This document shows, piece by piece, positions 34,557 through 43,695 of a stretch of 64,000 nt of DNA (position 1 is the stretch's first letter; the number at the start of each line of letters is the position of its first letter). Source of the DNA: Mesobacillus maritimus (GTDB taxonomy: Bacteria; Bacillota; Bacilli; Bacillales; Cytobacillaceae); the NCBI RefSeq assembly GCF_023715205.1, contig NZ_JAMBNR010000005.1, positions 248,001 through 312,000 on the forward strand, given 5' to 3'. The notes under the pieces are model-generated. The model was not told the origin of the DNA and did no database searches. It was given only the letters and a program-made list of their open reading frames with translations. The position numbers were made by a program, and so were the translations under genes.

Positions 34557-36440
34557 TTGAGTAAACGGTATTTTACCATAGGAATGGCCGGTCATATAGA
34601 TCATGGGAAAACAACGCTAACGAAAGCGTTGACTAATGTAGATACTGATCGCTTAAAAGAGGAAAAAGAACGGCAAATCTCAATCGAACTAGGATTCGCC
34701 CCTTTGCATGAGGATGACGAACTGCAAATTTCGGTAGTTGACGTACCGGGACATGAGCGTTTTATTCGGCAAATGATTGCCGGAGTTGCCGGTATTGATC
34801 TTGTCGTACTAGTCGTTGCCGCTGATGAAGGTGTTATGCCGCAAACGAAAGAACATCTAGAAATATTAGGGTTTCTCGGCATCAAGGCTGGAATCATTGC
34901 GGTTACAAAGACGGACCGGGTTGATGAAGAATTTATTGATCTTGTAAAAGAAGATATATTAGGGGAGCTAGAAGGAACCGTATTTGAAAATTCCCCATTA
35001 ATGATGGTGGATTCTTTATCAAAAAAAGGTATTGAAGAATTGAAGGCCTTAATTATTGAAACACTAAAACAACAAGAAGAACGTGATTCACGGGGAGCTT
35101 TTCGCTTGCCAATTGATCAGGTATTTACCGTAAAAGGTCAAGGCACGGTCATTCGTGGGACTGTATATGAAGGCAGTGTCAAGGAAGGTCAATTATTAAA
35201 GATTATGCCAAAGGGACATGAAGTACGCGCACGGCAACTACAAGTGCACCATAAGCCTGCCGTTGAAGCTTTTGCTGGGCAAAGGGTGGCCATTAACTTG
35301 TCAGGTATCGCAAAGGATGAGATAGAGCGCGGTGAGGTTCTTGTTTTATCAGACCAATTTATAGTGACAAGAACGATCGACGTCGCGATAAGAGTTGTAG
35401 AAGACCTCGATTATCTTGTTAAGCAACGGACACCAATTAAGTGTCATATCGGTACGGCGGAAGTAATGGGACGGATTGTCTTTTTTGACCGTAATGAACT
35501 AAAAGAGGAAACCGATGAAATTCTGTGTCAATTACGTCTCGAGGAAGAGATCGTCACGAAACGAGGTGATCGTTTTATTGTCCGGCGACCAAGCCCACAA
35601 GAAACGATTGGTGGAGGTTGGGTTATTGACCCGCGTGGAAACAAGTACCGATTCGGCAAGCAAACCATTGTAGAACTTGAAAAGAAGAAGGTCGGAACGC
35701 CAACTGAAAGGATTTCCGCAGCTCTTTACGAGGCGAAAAGCTTGACGTTCGAAGATTTGATTAAAAGTACGGCTCTTGATGAGGCAACATTGAAAGAAGT
35801 ACTGAAACGTGAAGAGTTTTTATTGTACAGTGGTAAAGAATATACGTTAGTCCAGCTTATCGAGGCAATAGAAGACGATTTGGTGGATAAATTAGAGGAA
35901 TATCACCGTAAAAATCCAATGCGCCAAGGACTAAATAAAGCAGAATTATACCAAGGTATGCAAAAACTAATTCCTAAAAATTTATTTGATTTTGTCATTG
36001 AAAATGGGCTAAAAAAAGATGTATTCACTCGAAAGGATCAGTTTATCAAATTGGCATCATTTAACCCACACGTGCCGAAAAATTGGGAAAAGCGGACGGA
36101 AAATCTGCTGACAGAGTTAAAGCAGGATGGTTTAAAAGTCCGTTATTTGAAAGATTACTTTAAAGATGCAGGCATACCTGATCAGCTAGTGACTGAGCTG
36201 AAAAAATTCCTAGAGGAACAGCAATTGATTGTCCCATTAGACGAACAATATTATTGGCATAAGGAATTATTTCAGGACACAGTAAATCAGCTTCGGAAAC
36301 AAACTGGAGCTGAATTTGAAGTTGGGGATGCAAAACATGCTGTTGATTTATCTCGGAAATATATGATTCCATTTTTAGAAAGACTAGACACTCTCGGTTT
36401 AACGAAAAGAGTAGAAAATAAACGGATATGGCGTAGATAG
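34557..36440 (+). CDS. selB: Selenocysteine-specific elongation factor SelB
   Basis: A 627-residue GTPase that delivers Sec-tRNA(Sec) to UGA codons marked by a SECIS element. The GTPase motifs are G1 GHIDHGKT (12-19), G3 DVPGHERF (about 61-68) and G4 TKTD (about 117-120). EF-Tu-like beta-barrel domains follow, then a long C-terminal region of winged-helix repeats (from about 380). The length matches SelB (E. coli 614) and not EF-Tu or IF2. The start is TTG at 34557 with TAGGTG 8 nt upstream. No selA, selD, Sec tRNA or formate dehydrogenase gene is in the window, so these must lie elsewhere if the system works. Confidence 0.92.
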   Translation: MSKRYFTIGMAGHIDHGKTTLTKALTNVDTDRLKEEKERQISIELGFAPLHEDDELQISVVDVPGHERFIRQMIAGVAGIDLVVLVVAADEGVMPQTKEHLEILGFLGIKAGIIAVTKTDRVDEEFIDLVKEDILGELEGTVFENSPLMMVDSLSKKGIEELKALIIETLKQQEERDSRGAFRLPIDQVFTVKGQGTVIRGTVYEGSVKEGQLLKIMPKGHEVRARQLQVHHKPAVEAFAGQRVAINLSGIAKDEIERGEVLVLSDQFIVTRTIDVAIRVVEDLDYLVKQRTPIKCHIGTAEVMGRIVFFDRNELKEETDEILCQLRLEEEIVTKRGDRFIVRRPSPQETIGGGWVIDPRGNKYRFGKQTIVELEKKKVGTPTERISAALYEAKSLTFEDLIKSTALDEATLKEVLKREEFLLYSGKEYTLVQLIEAIEDDLVDKLEEYHRKNPMRQGLNKAELYQGMQKLIPKNLFDFVIENGLKKDVFTRKDQFIKLASFNPHVPKNWEKRTENLLTELKQDGLKVRYLKDYFKDAGIPDQLVTELKKFLEEQQLIVPLDEQYYWHKELFQDTVNQLRKQTGAEFEVGDAKHAVDLSRKYMIPFLERLDTLGLTKRVENKRIWRR

Positions 36441-36502
36441 AAAACTTGGTAACGGACAATAGTTCGTTGCCTTTTTTAATAATGGCTAACTTCTTATATC
36501 TC

Positions 36503-36655
36503 GTAAAGATTAAATTCCTAAAGCCGATTTTAACGCAATAATCGTCTTAAGCTGAAAATAGTTTTGCGAGCTCTTTTTTTCATGAATGAAACCTATTTAT
36601 TGTTATAACATCGTTTATTTATTTCTTCAAAAGTAACAAAAGTTGAGCAAAGAGT
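36503..36655 (+). repeat. Dispersed intergenic repeat, copy R5
   Basis: Starts GTAAAGATTAAATTCCTAAAGCC, contains GCGAGCTCTTTTTTTCAT and ends AAGTAACAAAAGTTGAGCAAAGAG. It is moderately diverged. Confidence 0.65.
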
Positions 36656-36659
36656 TTAA

Positions 36660-36693
36660 AACTAAAAATGAGCCCGTATATTGAATCGGGCTC
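36660..36693 (-). terminator. Terminator after yneR-like gene
   Basis: GAGCCCG and CGGGCTC arms around a ten-base loop. On the minus strand the stem is followed by TCATTTTTAG. Confidence 0.7.
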
Positions 36694-36705
36694 TTGGAAG
36701 GTTAA

Positions 36706-36999
36706 TTATTTTTCTTCTAAAAAGGTTGTAAAGATCTCTTTTTTATCGTCGTTGAATTGAATTTTAACGTTAGTTTTATCAAAGAACCAAGCATCATTTG
36801 TTTCTACATAAAAGGTAATACCATTCATCTCTTGTTTGGTCGCAACTATATTTGGTTGTTCAAGGGCAAAAGCAAGGCTATAGCCTTTGTTCTTTTCACC
36901 AAATCCCGCATATTGTGGGTAAAGTCGAACGAAAAACGGTTTTGGTACGTCAAATTCAGTTTCAAACCAGTGATAGGCTTCGTTTTCAATTTTGATCAT
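36706..36999 (-). CDS. yneR: HesB-like protein, YneR type
   Basis: A 97-residue member of the HesB/IscA fold group that lacks the three Fe-S cysteines of true A-type carriers. The FFVRLYPQYAGFGEKNKGYSL segment marks the YneR-type Bacillus proteins. Its function is unknown, and Fe-S transfer is unlikely without the cysteines. It is a single gene on the minus strand. Confidence 0.75.
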   Translation of the reverse strand: MIKIENEAYHWFETEFDVPKPFFVRLYPQYAGFGEKNKGYSLAFALEQPNIVATKQEMNGITFYVETNDAWFFDKTNVKIQFNDDKKEIFTTFLEEK

Positions 37000-37589
37000 T
37001 AAGTATGCACCATCCTTTCGTTAATTGAATTGTATAACAAAAGGTACAGACCTTTTGTGATATTCGTCACGATGTTGGTTAGTGTCATGAAACCGTCAAA
37101 TATCTGCAGTAAACAAGAAAAAGAATGACTTTAATATAGATAGTTTTCATACCCATACAATTAGTAAAAGCATAGTCATTTGATTATACAGTTGTTTTTG
37201 TTCGCATCGCTTTTGTATATAAACACAAAAAGGCTCACTTTTCATGCTAAAATTTATCAGGTCTATCTAAATGTATGAAAGATTTATATCTATGCTACTA
37301 ATATAAATTTGTCAGAGCCTGAAATTAGGATGGGAATGTTACAATCCCTCTACATCTTTTTTCGAATAATGACAACTAGCAAATTTTGCTAGAGTGAATA
37401 ATTTAGCGTTTTTGCCGGAGAACAAAGAAGCAGAATCCTTGACAACTATGGTTTAGGTAATAAGATGGGGTCCTTATTCTAGTAAATTAGGAGAAACATA
37501 CCTAAATTTCCATATTTTAAAACTGTGAATCTAGCTCTAAAATCAATAGTATATTTATGTACAATTATTCAGCTAGAGGGGTTGCTTAC
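37000..37589 (+). other. Long intergenic region before the LysM/NlpC-P60 gene
   Basis: About 590 nt without a credible ORF. It is AT-rich, with a GCC-GGAGAAC and GAATCC-TTGACAACTA stretch at 37414-37450 that only faintly recalls c-di-AMP riboswitch sequences; the order of elements does not fit. Cell-wall hydrolase genes often have long regulated leaders, so a control element is possible, but I cannot define one. Confidence 0.35.
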
Positions 37590-38555
37590 ATGAAAAAAAG
37601 GTTAGTGACAATGCTTGCCACAACGGGGATTTTGTTTTCTTCATTTAGTGCTTCGGCCAGTGCTAGTGTTCATACAGTTCAATCTGGTGATACATTATGG
37701 GGGCTTTCAAGAAAATATAATGCCACAGTGGACGAGTTACTAAATTGGAATCAACTATCGGCACCAACAATTTTTGTGAATCAAAAATTAGTCGTTGCTG
37801 CACCTAAATCCAATGTTGTTGCTAAGGCTACAAATACGTATGTTGTGAAATCAGGCGATACACTATGGGGAATTTCAAAAACTTACAATATGTCGATCTC
37901 AGATCTAAAAACGTTGAATGGTTTAGCTTCTGACATTATTCAGCCTGGACAAACTTTGAAAGTCTCAGGGAAAGCGGAGCAAACACAGTCAACGCCTGTT
38001 ACCACGGTATCTACTTACAAAGTTCAGAGTGGAGATACTCTTTCACATATTGCAGTTCGCCATAATGTATCGGTGGCACAATTGAAAACGATGAATAACT
38101 TAAGCTCAGACATTATTTATGTAGGACAAGTGTTAAAAGTCACTGGAACGGCGACAACGCCTGTTTCGAATGCTCCAGGGGGTCCATCTACCCAGGCTAA
38201 AGTTGATGCTTTAATTACGGAAGCGAAAAAACATATTGGAGTTCCATATGTTTGGGGTGGCAGTACAACGTCAGGTTTTGATTGTAGTGGCTATTTAAAT
38301 TTCGTTTTTAATAAAGTAGGGATCACAATTCCACGAACAGTTGCAACGATTTGGGATGCAACAAAAACGGTATCAACTCCAAAAGTAGGCGATCTTGTTT
38401 TCTTTGAAACGTATGCAAAAGGACCGTCACATGCAGGGATTTATCTTGGAAATAACAAATTTATTCACGCAGGGTCTTCAACAGGTGTAACAATTAGCGA
38501 TATGAATAATTCCTATTGGAAGCCTCGTTATCTTGGTGCAAAAACAGCATTTTAA
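37590..38555 (+). CDS. lytE: Secreted peptidoglycan endopeptidase with three LysM domains and NlpC/P60, LytE-like
   Basis: A 321-residue secreted D,L-endopeptidase. A signal peptide (about 1-25, ending SASASA) is followed by three LysM repeats with [16 protein letters not shown] and QSGDTLSH, and a C-terminal NlpC/P60 domain with catalytic C232 (FDCSGY) and H281 (SHAGIY). The architecture and length match B. subtilis LytE (334 residues), which cleaves peptide cross-links during cell elongation. ATG at 37590 is chosen because AGAGGGG lies upstream; the longer frame to 37557 spoils the signal peptide. Confidence 0.9.
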   Translation: MKKRLVTMLATTGILFSSFSASASASVHTVQSGDTLWGLSRKYNATVDELLNWNQLSAPTIFVNQKLVVAAPKSNVVAKATNTYVVKSGDTLWGISKTYNMSISDLKTLNGLASDIIQPGQTLKVSGKAEQTQSTPVTTVSTYKVQSGDTLSHIAVRHNVSVAQLKTMNNLSSDIIYVGQVLKVTGTATTPVSNAPGGPSTQAKVDALITEAKKHIGVPYVWGGSTTSGFDCSGYLNFVFNKVGITIPRTVATIWDATKTVSTPKVGDLVFFETYAKGPSHAGIYLGNNKFIHAGSSTGVTISDMNNSYWKPRYLGAKTAF

Positions 38556-38569
38556 TAGACAAAGAAAGG

Positions 38570-38609
38570 AAAAAAAGCATTGCAGTTGATTCTGCAATGC
38601 TTTTTTTTC
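38570..38609 (+). terminator. Rho-independent terminator
   Basis: AAAAAGCATTGCAG and CTGCAATGCTTTTT arms around a six-base loop. Confidence 0.92.
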
Positions 38610-38656
38610 TGGTAAACTATAACTATTGAATCTACATAAAGCAAAGGGGAACTAAA

Positions 38657-39685
38657 ATGATTGATTTAAGAAGTGATACAGTTACAAAACCTACAGAGGA
38701 AATGCGAAAAGCGATGTATCTTGCTGAGGTTGGGGATGACGTATACGGAGAAGACCCAACAGTGGAAAAATTAGAAGAAACTGCTGCTAATGTGTTAGGA
38801 AAAGAAGCAGCGTTGTTTGTAACGAGTGGGACACAAGGGAATCAAATTGCCGTGCTCACACATTGCCGCCCAAGCCAAGAAATTATTCTCGAAGCGGAAT
38901 CACATATATTTTATTATGAATCAGGTGCAGTTGCAGCATTAGCCGGGGTTCAAACTAGAACCATCCCAAGCATAAGAGGGGCAATGGATCCACGAAAAGT
39001 TCATGAAGCGATCCGCGGAATCGATATTCACTATCCAGAAACAGGATTAATTTGCATTGAAAATACGCATAATCGTGCTGGTGGAGCGGTTGTACCTGTG
39101 GAAAATATGAAGGAAATCTACCAAGTGGCTAAAAAGCATCAAGTTCCTGTTCATATGGATGGGGCAAGGCTGTTTAACGCAGCAGTTGCTGCTGACGTCG
39201 ATGTGAAGGAATTTGCTCAATATTCGGATACGGTACAGTTCTGTTTATCAAAGGGGTTAGGTGCTCCGATTGGATCGATTATTGCTGGTGGCAAAGATTT
39301 TATTCAAAGAGCAAAAGTGTGGAGAAAACGACTTGGTGGCGGGCTGAGACAAGTAGGAGTAATTGCTGCACCAGGTTTAATTGCATTAACTAAGATGAAA
39401 GATAGATTAGCTGAGGACCATGAAAACGCACGTCTATTAGCAGATGGAATCCGCAATATCGACGGCCTTGCTGTTGTAAATGAAGTGGAGACAAATATTG
39501 TGGTTGTAGATGTGAAGGAATTGGGGGTGACTGCTGATGAATTTGTTGTCGCGTTAAAAGCTGAAGGTGTTCTTTCTGGTAGTGCAGGCCTAAGTACTGT
39601 AAGGCTTGTAACAAATTTAAATGTTAGCGCAAATGATATAAAGTTAGCTATAGATGCGATTTCACGGGCCGTTAATAAGAAATAG
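38657..39685 (+). CDS. ltaE: Low-specificity L-threonine aldolase
   Basis: A 342-residue PLP enzyme that splits L-threonine or L-allo-threonine to glycine and acetaldehyde. The N-terminal IDLRSDTVTKPTEEM and GDDVYGEDPTV blocks and the PLP lysine motif SKGLGAPIGS (about residue 198) are clear. ATG at 38657 follows AAGGGG. It is a single-gene unit followed by a GC-rich hairpin at 39697. Confidence 0.92.
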   Translation: MIDLRSDTVTKPTEEMRKAMYLAEVGDDVYGEDPTVEKLEETAANVLGKEAALFVTSGTQGNQIAVLTHCRPSQEIILEAESHIFYYESGAVAALAGVQTRTIPSIRGAMDPRKVHEAIRGIDIHYPETGLICIENTHNRAGGAVVPVENMKEIYQVAKKHQVPVHMDGARLFNAAVAADVDVKEFAQYSDTVQFCLSKGLGAPIGSIIAGGKDFIQRAKVWRKRLGGGLRQVGVIAAPGLIALTKMKDRLAEDHENARLLADGIRNIDGLAVVNEVETNIVVVDVKELGVTADEFVVALKAEGVLSGSAGLSTVRLVTNLNVSANDIKLAIDAISRAVNKK

Positions 39686-39696
39686 TAAAAAATAAG

Positions 39697-39731
39697 TTAC
39701 GGCAGCGATGTAGAACCATTACTGCCGTAAC
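39697..39731 (+). terminator. Hairpin after ltaE
   Basis: GTTACGGCAG and CTGCCGTAAC arms with a 15-nt loop but no T-run, so termination is uncertain. Confidence 0.5.
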
Positions 39732-39784
39732 TATTGAATGAATAATAAAAGGAAAACTACTTTTATGGCTCACGACGAAATATT

Positions 39785-40567
39785 TTAACGATACATTGTC
39801 CACATTCCAATATCTTGAAATCCTAGTCGTTTATAGATCCTACCTGCCGCAGGATTATCATAAAAGAGACATAGGATTTTTCCTTCGTTGAGAACGTCTT
39901 TTACCATTTTTTGAAGAATCTCTGTCGCAAGTCCTCTTTGCCGGAAATTTTTGTGCGTACAAACCCCAACAATCATTGCGGACATCGTATTTTCTGCTGT
40001 TGTCGATGCACAGGCGATAAACTTTCCACTTTCTTCTAAATAATATGTTCGCCCGGTCTTTGTTTCCATTGCTTGAATGAGCATTTTTCGTGTACTATCA
40101 TTAAGGCTAAATTCATCAATTGTTGATCGCAGCTCCATAATTTGATCTACATCCGTGATTCTTGCTATTTGGATAGGAAGTTGCGGTGTATCTAGATTGT
40201 AATCTGTACGACACTCTGCAAAATATGTTACTTGTTTTCTCCCTGGGGCAATTTCTAGTAAACTTTCAAACTGTTCAACGATTTCTTGTTTTCCAGAAAG
40301 AATTGGTTTAGGAGAATAAGATTTCATAATTTCTCCAAACTTCTCGATGTCGAAAGACCCCTTTGCATAAGGAATAAATGATTGATGAAATCTTAATAGA
40401 ACTGCTTTTAGTTCTCCAGTATTTGTGAATTCTCCCCATAATTCCTGAAAATCCGTTTCATATCCGAATGCTTCGAGATCCCCAATAATAAAAAGGTTGA
40501 TAGACGGTTCATCACCGAGGAAACTCATTACAATCTCATCGTCATGTTTAGTTAACTTTCTAATCAT
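39785..40567 (-). CDS. GNAT-family acetyltransferase (two-domain)
   Basis: A 260-residue protein. The C-terminal half has the GNAT acetyl-CoA motif (VGVCTHKNFRQRGLATEIL, about 195-213) and LFYDNPAAGRIYKRLGF near the end. The N-terminal half has a second, degenerate unit. The substrate is unknown. It is transcribed alone on the minus strand. Confidence 0.8.
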   Translation of the reverse strand: MIRKLTKHDDEIVMSFLGDEPSINLFIIGDLEAFGYETDFQELWGEFTNTGELKAVLLRFHQSFIPYAKGSFDIEKFGEIMKSYSPKPILSGKQEIVEQFESLLEIAPGRKQVTYFAECRTDYNLDTPQLPIQIARITDVDQIMELRSTIDEFSLNDSTRKMLIQAMETKTGRTYYLEESGKFIACASTTAENTMSAMIVGVCTHKNFRQRGLATEILQKMVKDVLNEGKILCLFYDNPAAGRIYKRLGFQDIGMWTMYR

Positions 40568-40691
40568 CTCTGTACCCCCTTATTCAAAAAAATAGAAAAA
40601 TTTAATATCCATTGTAAGGGAATTATATTTGGAAAGATAGTGTTATTGTTAATAAAGATCGTTTAGGTTTCAAAAAAATTTTTAGGTCATT

Positions 40692-40735
40692 GAAAAAAAG
40701 TTTCCCTATACCCCCATTTACGAAAAAAAGTTTCC
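40692..40735 (+). repeat. 14-bp direct repeat spaced by 30 bp
   Basis: GAAAAAAAGTTTCC occurs at 40692 and again at 40722, one period of 30 bp (about three helical turns). It lies about 55-95 bp before a small ORF. Such phasing suits a protein-binding site; it is only loosely like ComK AT-boxes. Confidence 0.5.
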
Positions 40736-40787
40736 GAATGTTTTATTGAAAAATCATTAAAACGTAAAGAAACAGTGGAGGTTCGGT

Positions 40788-40922
40788 ATGGTGAAAGCTT
40801 ATACAGATATTGATGAACTACTTGAAAAAACGACTCAAATCGCTGAGGAAGCGCCTGAGATCATACTGAGCCATGTTGAGATTGATAGATTATTAGAGCT
40901 TACAAGTGATTGGTCACAATAA
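40788..40922 (+). CDS. Small ORF, 44 residues
   Basis: A 44-residue acidic protein beginning MVKAYTDIDELLEK. ATG at 40788 has GTGGAGG 6 nt upstream, and a terminator follows immediately. No family recognised. The good SD and terminator support a real gene. Confidence 0.6.
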   Translation: MVKAYTDIDELLEKTTQIAEEAPEIILSHVEIDRLLELTSDWSQ

Positions 40923-40926
40923 GGTG

Positions 40927-40968
40927 GCTAGAGAACCACTTTCTCATAGGGTGGTTCTCTTTTTGTGG
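40927..40968 (+). terminator. Rho-independent terminator after the small ORF
   Basis: AGAGAACCAC and GTGGTTCTCT arms around a loop of about 12 nt, then TTTTTG. Confidence 0.85.
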
Positions 40969-41125
40969 AAAAAATTAATATGATTGTAAAACAAGTTTAA
41001 TCTTTGGTAACTTTGGGTATAAAAAACTGTACCTGTTCTACCGAATACTAACGGACGGGGTTAACATTTATAAAGACATGTAGCAAAAAGGTCTTAGGGG
41101 ATCATGTTAAAAAAGGAGCAAAAGC

Positions 41126-41293
41126 ATGGCGGAGGTTGAAGAGGTAACCATTTTCATTGAGGAACTTGGTCGTTTATTTAATGAGTATAAGAAATGCGAG
41201 AATGAATCGATTCGTTTACAAATTATTAAAGATATTCATTTGTTAGCTGAAGCAATAGACCCCGAAAATGATGATAGGGATTATTTTATCTAA
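41126..41293 (+). CDS. Small ORF, 55 residues
   Basis: An acidic 55-residue protein that looks mainly helical (IFIEELGRLFNEYKK ... LQIIKDIHLLAEAI). ATG at 41126 has AAAAAGGAG 7 nt upstream. It is like the short helical partner proteins common in bacilli, but I do not recognise a family. Confidence 0.6.
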   Translation: MAEVEEVTIFIEELGRLFNEYKKCENESIRLQIIKDIHLLAEAIDPENDDRDYFI

Positions 41294-41303
41294 GGCAATT
41301 TTA

Positions 41304-41420
41304 ATGAAAACAGTTGTTAAAAAGCTAAATCGATTTTTATTGGTATACGTATTTCTAAGGATAATATTGATTTTTCTTCTTAATAATGATGATGTACTTC
41401 TACTAAAAGAGAACGGCTAA
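41304..41420 (+). CDS. Possible small membrane protein, 38 residues
   Basis: A 38-residue frame with one hydrophobic segment (FLLVYVFLRIILIFLL) flanked by basic N-terminal residues. It begins 10 nt after the preceding small ORF and ends before a terminator. The SD (TAAGG) is weak, so it may be coupled to the preceding ORF or be spurious. Confidence 0.35.
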   Translation: MKTVVKKLNRFLLVYVFLRIILIFLLNNDDVLLLKENG

Positions 41421-41430
41421 TAAAAATAAT

Positions 41431-41463
41431 GTCCTCCAGAATTCTGGAGGATTTTCATTTTGA
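41431..41463 (+). terminator. Rho-independent terminator after the small ORFs
   Basis: Perfect palindrome CCTCCAGAATTCTGGAGG followed by a T-rich run. Confidence 0.8.
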
Positions 41464-41525
41464 CTCTGGAATATCTAAATATATAAAAAGGATTTAAACA
41501 GTAAATAATAGTAGGAGGAAATGCG

Positions 41526-41903
41526 TTGTCTTTTCGATTTAATGATATTGATCATATTCAATTAGCGGCCCCTAAAGGGAAAGAAAAGGAAGCTCGTGAG
41601 TTTTTTTGTGGGATATTAAGAATGGAAGAGATTGAAAAGCCCGTAGCATTAAAAACAAATGGTGGGGCGTGGTTTAAAAGTGGAAATGTACAAATCCACG
41701 TTGGCATCGAAGAACCGTTTTCACCATCAAAAAAAGCTCATCCTGCGTTTAAAATTGAAAACCTAGAAGGTCTCAAACAACATTTAACAAAACACAAAAT
41801 TCTATTTATTGAAGACCATTTGTTGCCTGGGGCAAATCGAATTCATATCCATGACCCATTTGGAAATCGGATTGAACTTTTGGAATGGAAACCCTCAAGA
41901 TAA
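41526..41903 (+). CDS. VOC-superfamily (glyoxalase/bleomycin-resistance-like) protein
   Basis: A 125-residue single-module VOC protein. The pattern DIDHIQLAAP at the N terminus and HIHDPFGNRIELLEW at the C terminus, with metal-ligand-type H and E residues, is typical. The substrate is unknown. The start is TTG at 41526 with GTAGGAGG upstream. It converges on the FtsH-like gene through a shared terminator. Confidence 0.85.
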   Translation: MSFRFNDIDHIQLAAPKGKEKEAREFFCGILRMEEIEKPVALKTNGGAWFKSGNVQIHVGIEEPFSPSKKAHPAFKIENLEGLKQHLTKHKILFIEDHLLPGANRIHIHDPFGNRIELLEWKPSR

Positions 41904-41913
41904 TATTGTGCAA

Positions 41914-41954
41914 AGCAAAAAAGTGATTTCGTGAAAGAAATCACTTTTTGCTTT
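41914..41954. terminator. Bidirectional terminator
   Basis: AAAAAAGTGATTTC and GAAATCACTTTTT arms lie between the convergent VOC and FtsH-like genes and touch the stop codon of the latter. Confidence 0.85.
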
Positions 41955-43695
41955 ATGCAGGTGTTGGTTCGCTTGTAGTTGATTTCTTTTTTGTCAGTAT
42001 TTCATCAATTTCTGTTCCTTCTAATGTTTCTTTCCTTAGCAAAGTATCAACCAATGTGAGAAACTCTTCTTCGTTTGATCGGATAAGGGTTTCGGCCTGT
42101 TTGACAGCTGTTTGAAAGAGTTGTTGCATTTGAGACTCTTTTGCTTCGTTACTGAATGTTAATGTGAAACCATTTTGCAATAATCCCGTGTCGACCATTT
42201 GTTCCAACAGTTGTTTAGCTTGCTTGACATCTCCACTAACGCCAATGCTATGCTCACCTAAATAGATCCTTTCTGCTACACCACCAGCAAGAATCATTGC
42301 GAGTCTATCTAAAAGTTCACTTGTTGTTGACAAGTGAAGTTCTTTATATAATGGTGCAACATATCCGAGTGCTTGACCACGAGGTATAATTGTTGCTTTT
42401 CGTACAGACCCTGGCTTAGTGACAGCTGACACTATGGCATGCCCAGCCTCATGAATGGCTACTCGCTTTTTAACGTCGGCATCATTCAGGGCACGAGATG
42501 AACTGCCAAGGATCGTTCTGTCTAAAGCGTAATCTAAGTCTGATTTTAGTAGAACATCGCGCCCATTTTTTAACGCAAAACGACTTGCTGTTGCGAACAA
42601 AGAAGCAATATCAGCACCTGAAAACCCTGAAGTGCTCTCTGCTAGGCTATCGAGAGAATTGTAAACCTCATTTGCGAGATTTTTCCCTACTATGTGAAGC
42701 TCAATAATCTCTCTTCTTCCTTTTGTGTCCGGAAGTGGAATTTGAAAAGTAAAATCGATTCGCCCTGGGCGGAGAAAAGCATCATCTAACATATCTTTCC
42801 GGTTCGTTGCTGCAATAAATAAAATTCCATCGTTGTTATGACCACCATCAAGCTGTACCAACAGTTCAGTTAATGTCTTTTCACCTTCTTCACCACCATG
42901 TGGCTTCCTTTTACCAGCCAATGCATCGACTTCGTCAATAAAAATGACCGCAGGACCTTGCTTTCGGGCGTTCGCAAACAGACTACGAATTCTTGAAGCA
43001 CCTACACCAATAAACATTTCGTTAAAAGCAGAACCACTAGCAGAAAAGAAATTGGCATTCATTTCTTTTGCAATCGCTTGTGCTAGGAGGGTTTTCCCTG
43101 TGCCAGGTGGTCCATATAATAAAATTCCTTTAGGGGCTTGAATGCCCATTTTAATAGAACGTTCAGGGTTTTTAAGGATTGATAATGTTTGTAAGATTTC
43201 ATCCTTCACTTCCGCTTGAAGACCACCAACATCTTCGATTGAAATGGTTGGCAAGGGACTAGGTTTCGAAACACTGTTCTTCATTGAATTTCTGCCCCAG
43301 GTCCCAGCATTCTTCGTTTTCTTACGAGTGAAAATAAAAGTTGTGACTAGAAGCAGTAAAACTCCACCTAAAACCATTGGCCCATACTGGCTGTTTGTTG
43401 AGTAGCTGTAAAGGACATTTTCATTTGCGACAAGGCGATCCACCAGTTGACTGTTTGGTGGAACTTGTGCCACGTATGTGAGATCGCCGATCTTCAATTC
43501 AATTGTTCCATTCGCTTTTTCGATGATTTCTGCAGAAGATGAACCAAGAGTTTCTACCTTATCAGCTATTGTTGAAAATGGAACAGATAACTTGTTGCTA
43601 TTATATTGGAAAAAGTACATTGTACCTATACTTATAATGATGATAAATACGAGTAATAACGGAAGCCATTTCGTTACAATCTTTGAAGTATTCAT
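41953..43695 (-). CDS. FtsH-family membrane AAA+ zinc protease paralogue
   Basis: A 580-residue protein with two N-terminal membrane helices (about 10-28 and 106-122), an AAA+ domain with Walker A GPPGTGKT (195-202), and an M41 peptidase domain with the zinc motif HEAGH (415-419). FtsH proteins extract and degrade membrane and short-lived cytosolic proteins. It is shorter than the usual Bacillus FtsH of about 637 residues, mostly at the C terminus, and is in a different context from ftsH (not beside hprT/tilS). It is thus probably a second paralogue. The genome-wide ftsH lies outside the window. Confidence 0.88.
   Translation of the reverse strand: MNTSKIVTKWLPLLLVFIIIISIGTMYFFQYNSNKLSVPFSTIADKVETLGSSSAEIIEKANGTIELKIGDLTYVAQVPPNSQLVDRLVANENVLYSYSTNSQYGPMVLGGVLLLLVTTFIFTRKKTKNAGTWGRNSMKNSVSKPSPLPTISIEDVGGLQAEVKDEILQTLSILKNPERSIKMGIQAPKGILLYGPPGTGKTLLAQAIAKEMNANFFSASGSAFNEMFIGVGASRIRSLFANARKQGPAVIFIDEVDALAGKRKPHGGEEGEKTLTELLVQLDGGHNNDGILFIAATNRKDMLDDAFLRPGRIDFTFQIPLPDTKGRREIIELHIVGKNLANEVYNSLDSLAESTSGFSGADIASLFATASRFALKNGRDVLLKSDLDYALDRTILGSSSRALNDADVKKRVAIHEAGHAIVSAVTKPGSVRKATIIPRGQALGYVAPLYKELHLSTTSELLDRLAMILAGGVAERIYLGEHSIGVSGDVKQAKQLLEQMVDTGLLQNGFTLTFSNEAKESQMQQLFQTAVKQAETLIRSNEEEFLTLVDTLLRKETLEGTEIDEILTKKKSTTSEPTPA

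Noticed and set aside
34483-36705. Sec tRNA gene or SECIS element near selB
   Set aside because: I looked for a tRNA-like cloverleaf with a long variable arm in the flanking spacers and saw none; the spacers hold repeat R5 and hairpins.
37380-37480. c-di-AMP (ydaO-type) riboswitch before the LytE-like gene
   Set aside because: Only short words (GCCGGAG, GAATCC, GGGGTCC) resemble the family, and their order and the stems do not fit.
40692-40735. ComK box
   Set aside because: The T-half of the AT-box is poor and the gap is 17 rather than 18 bp; left as an unassigned direct repeat.
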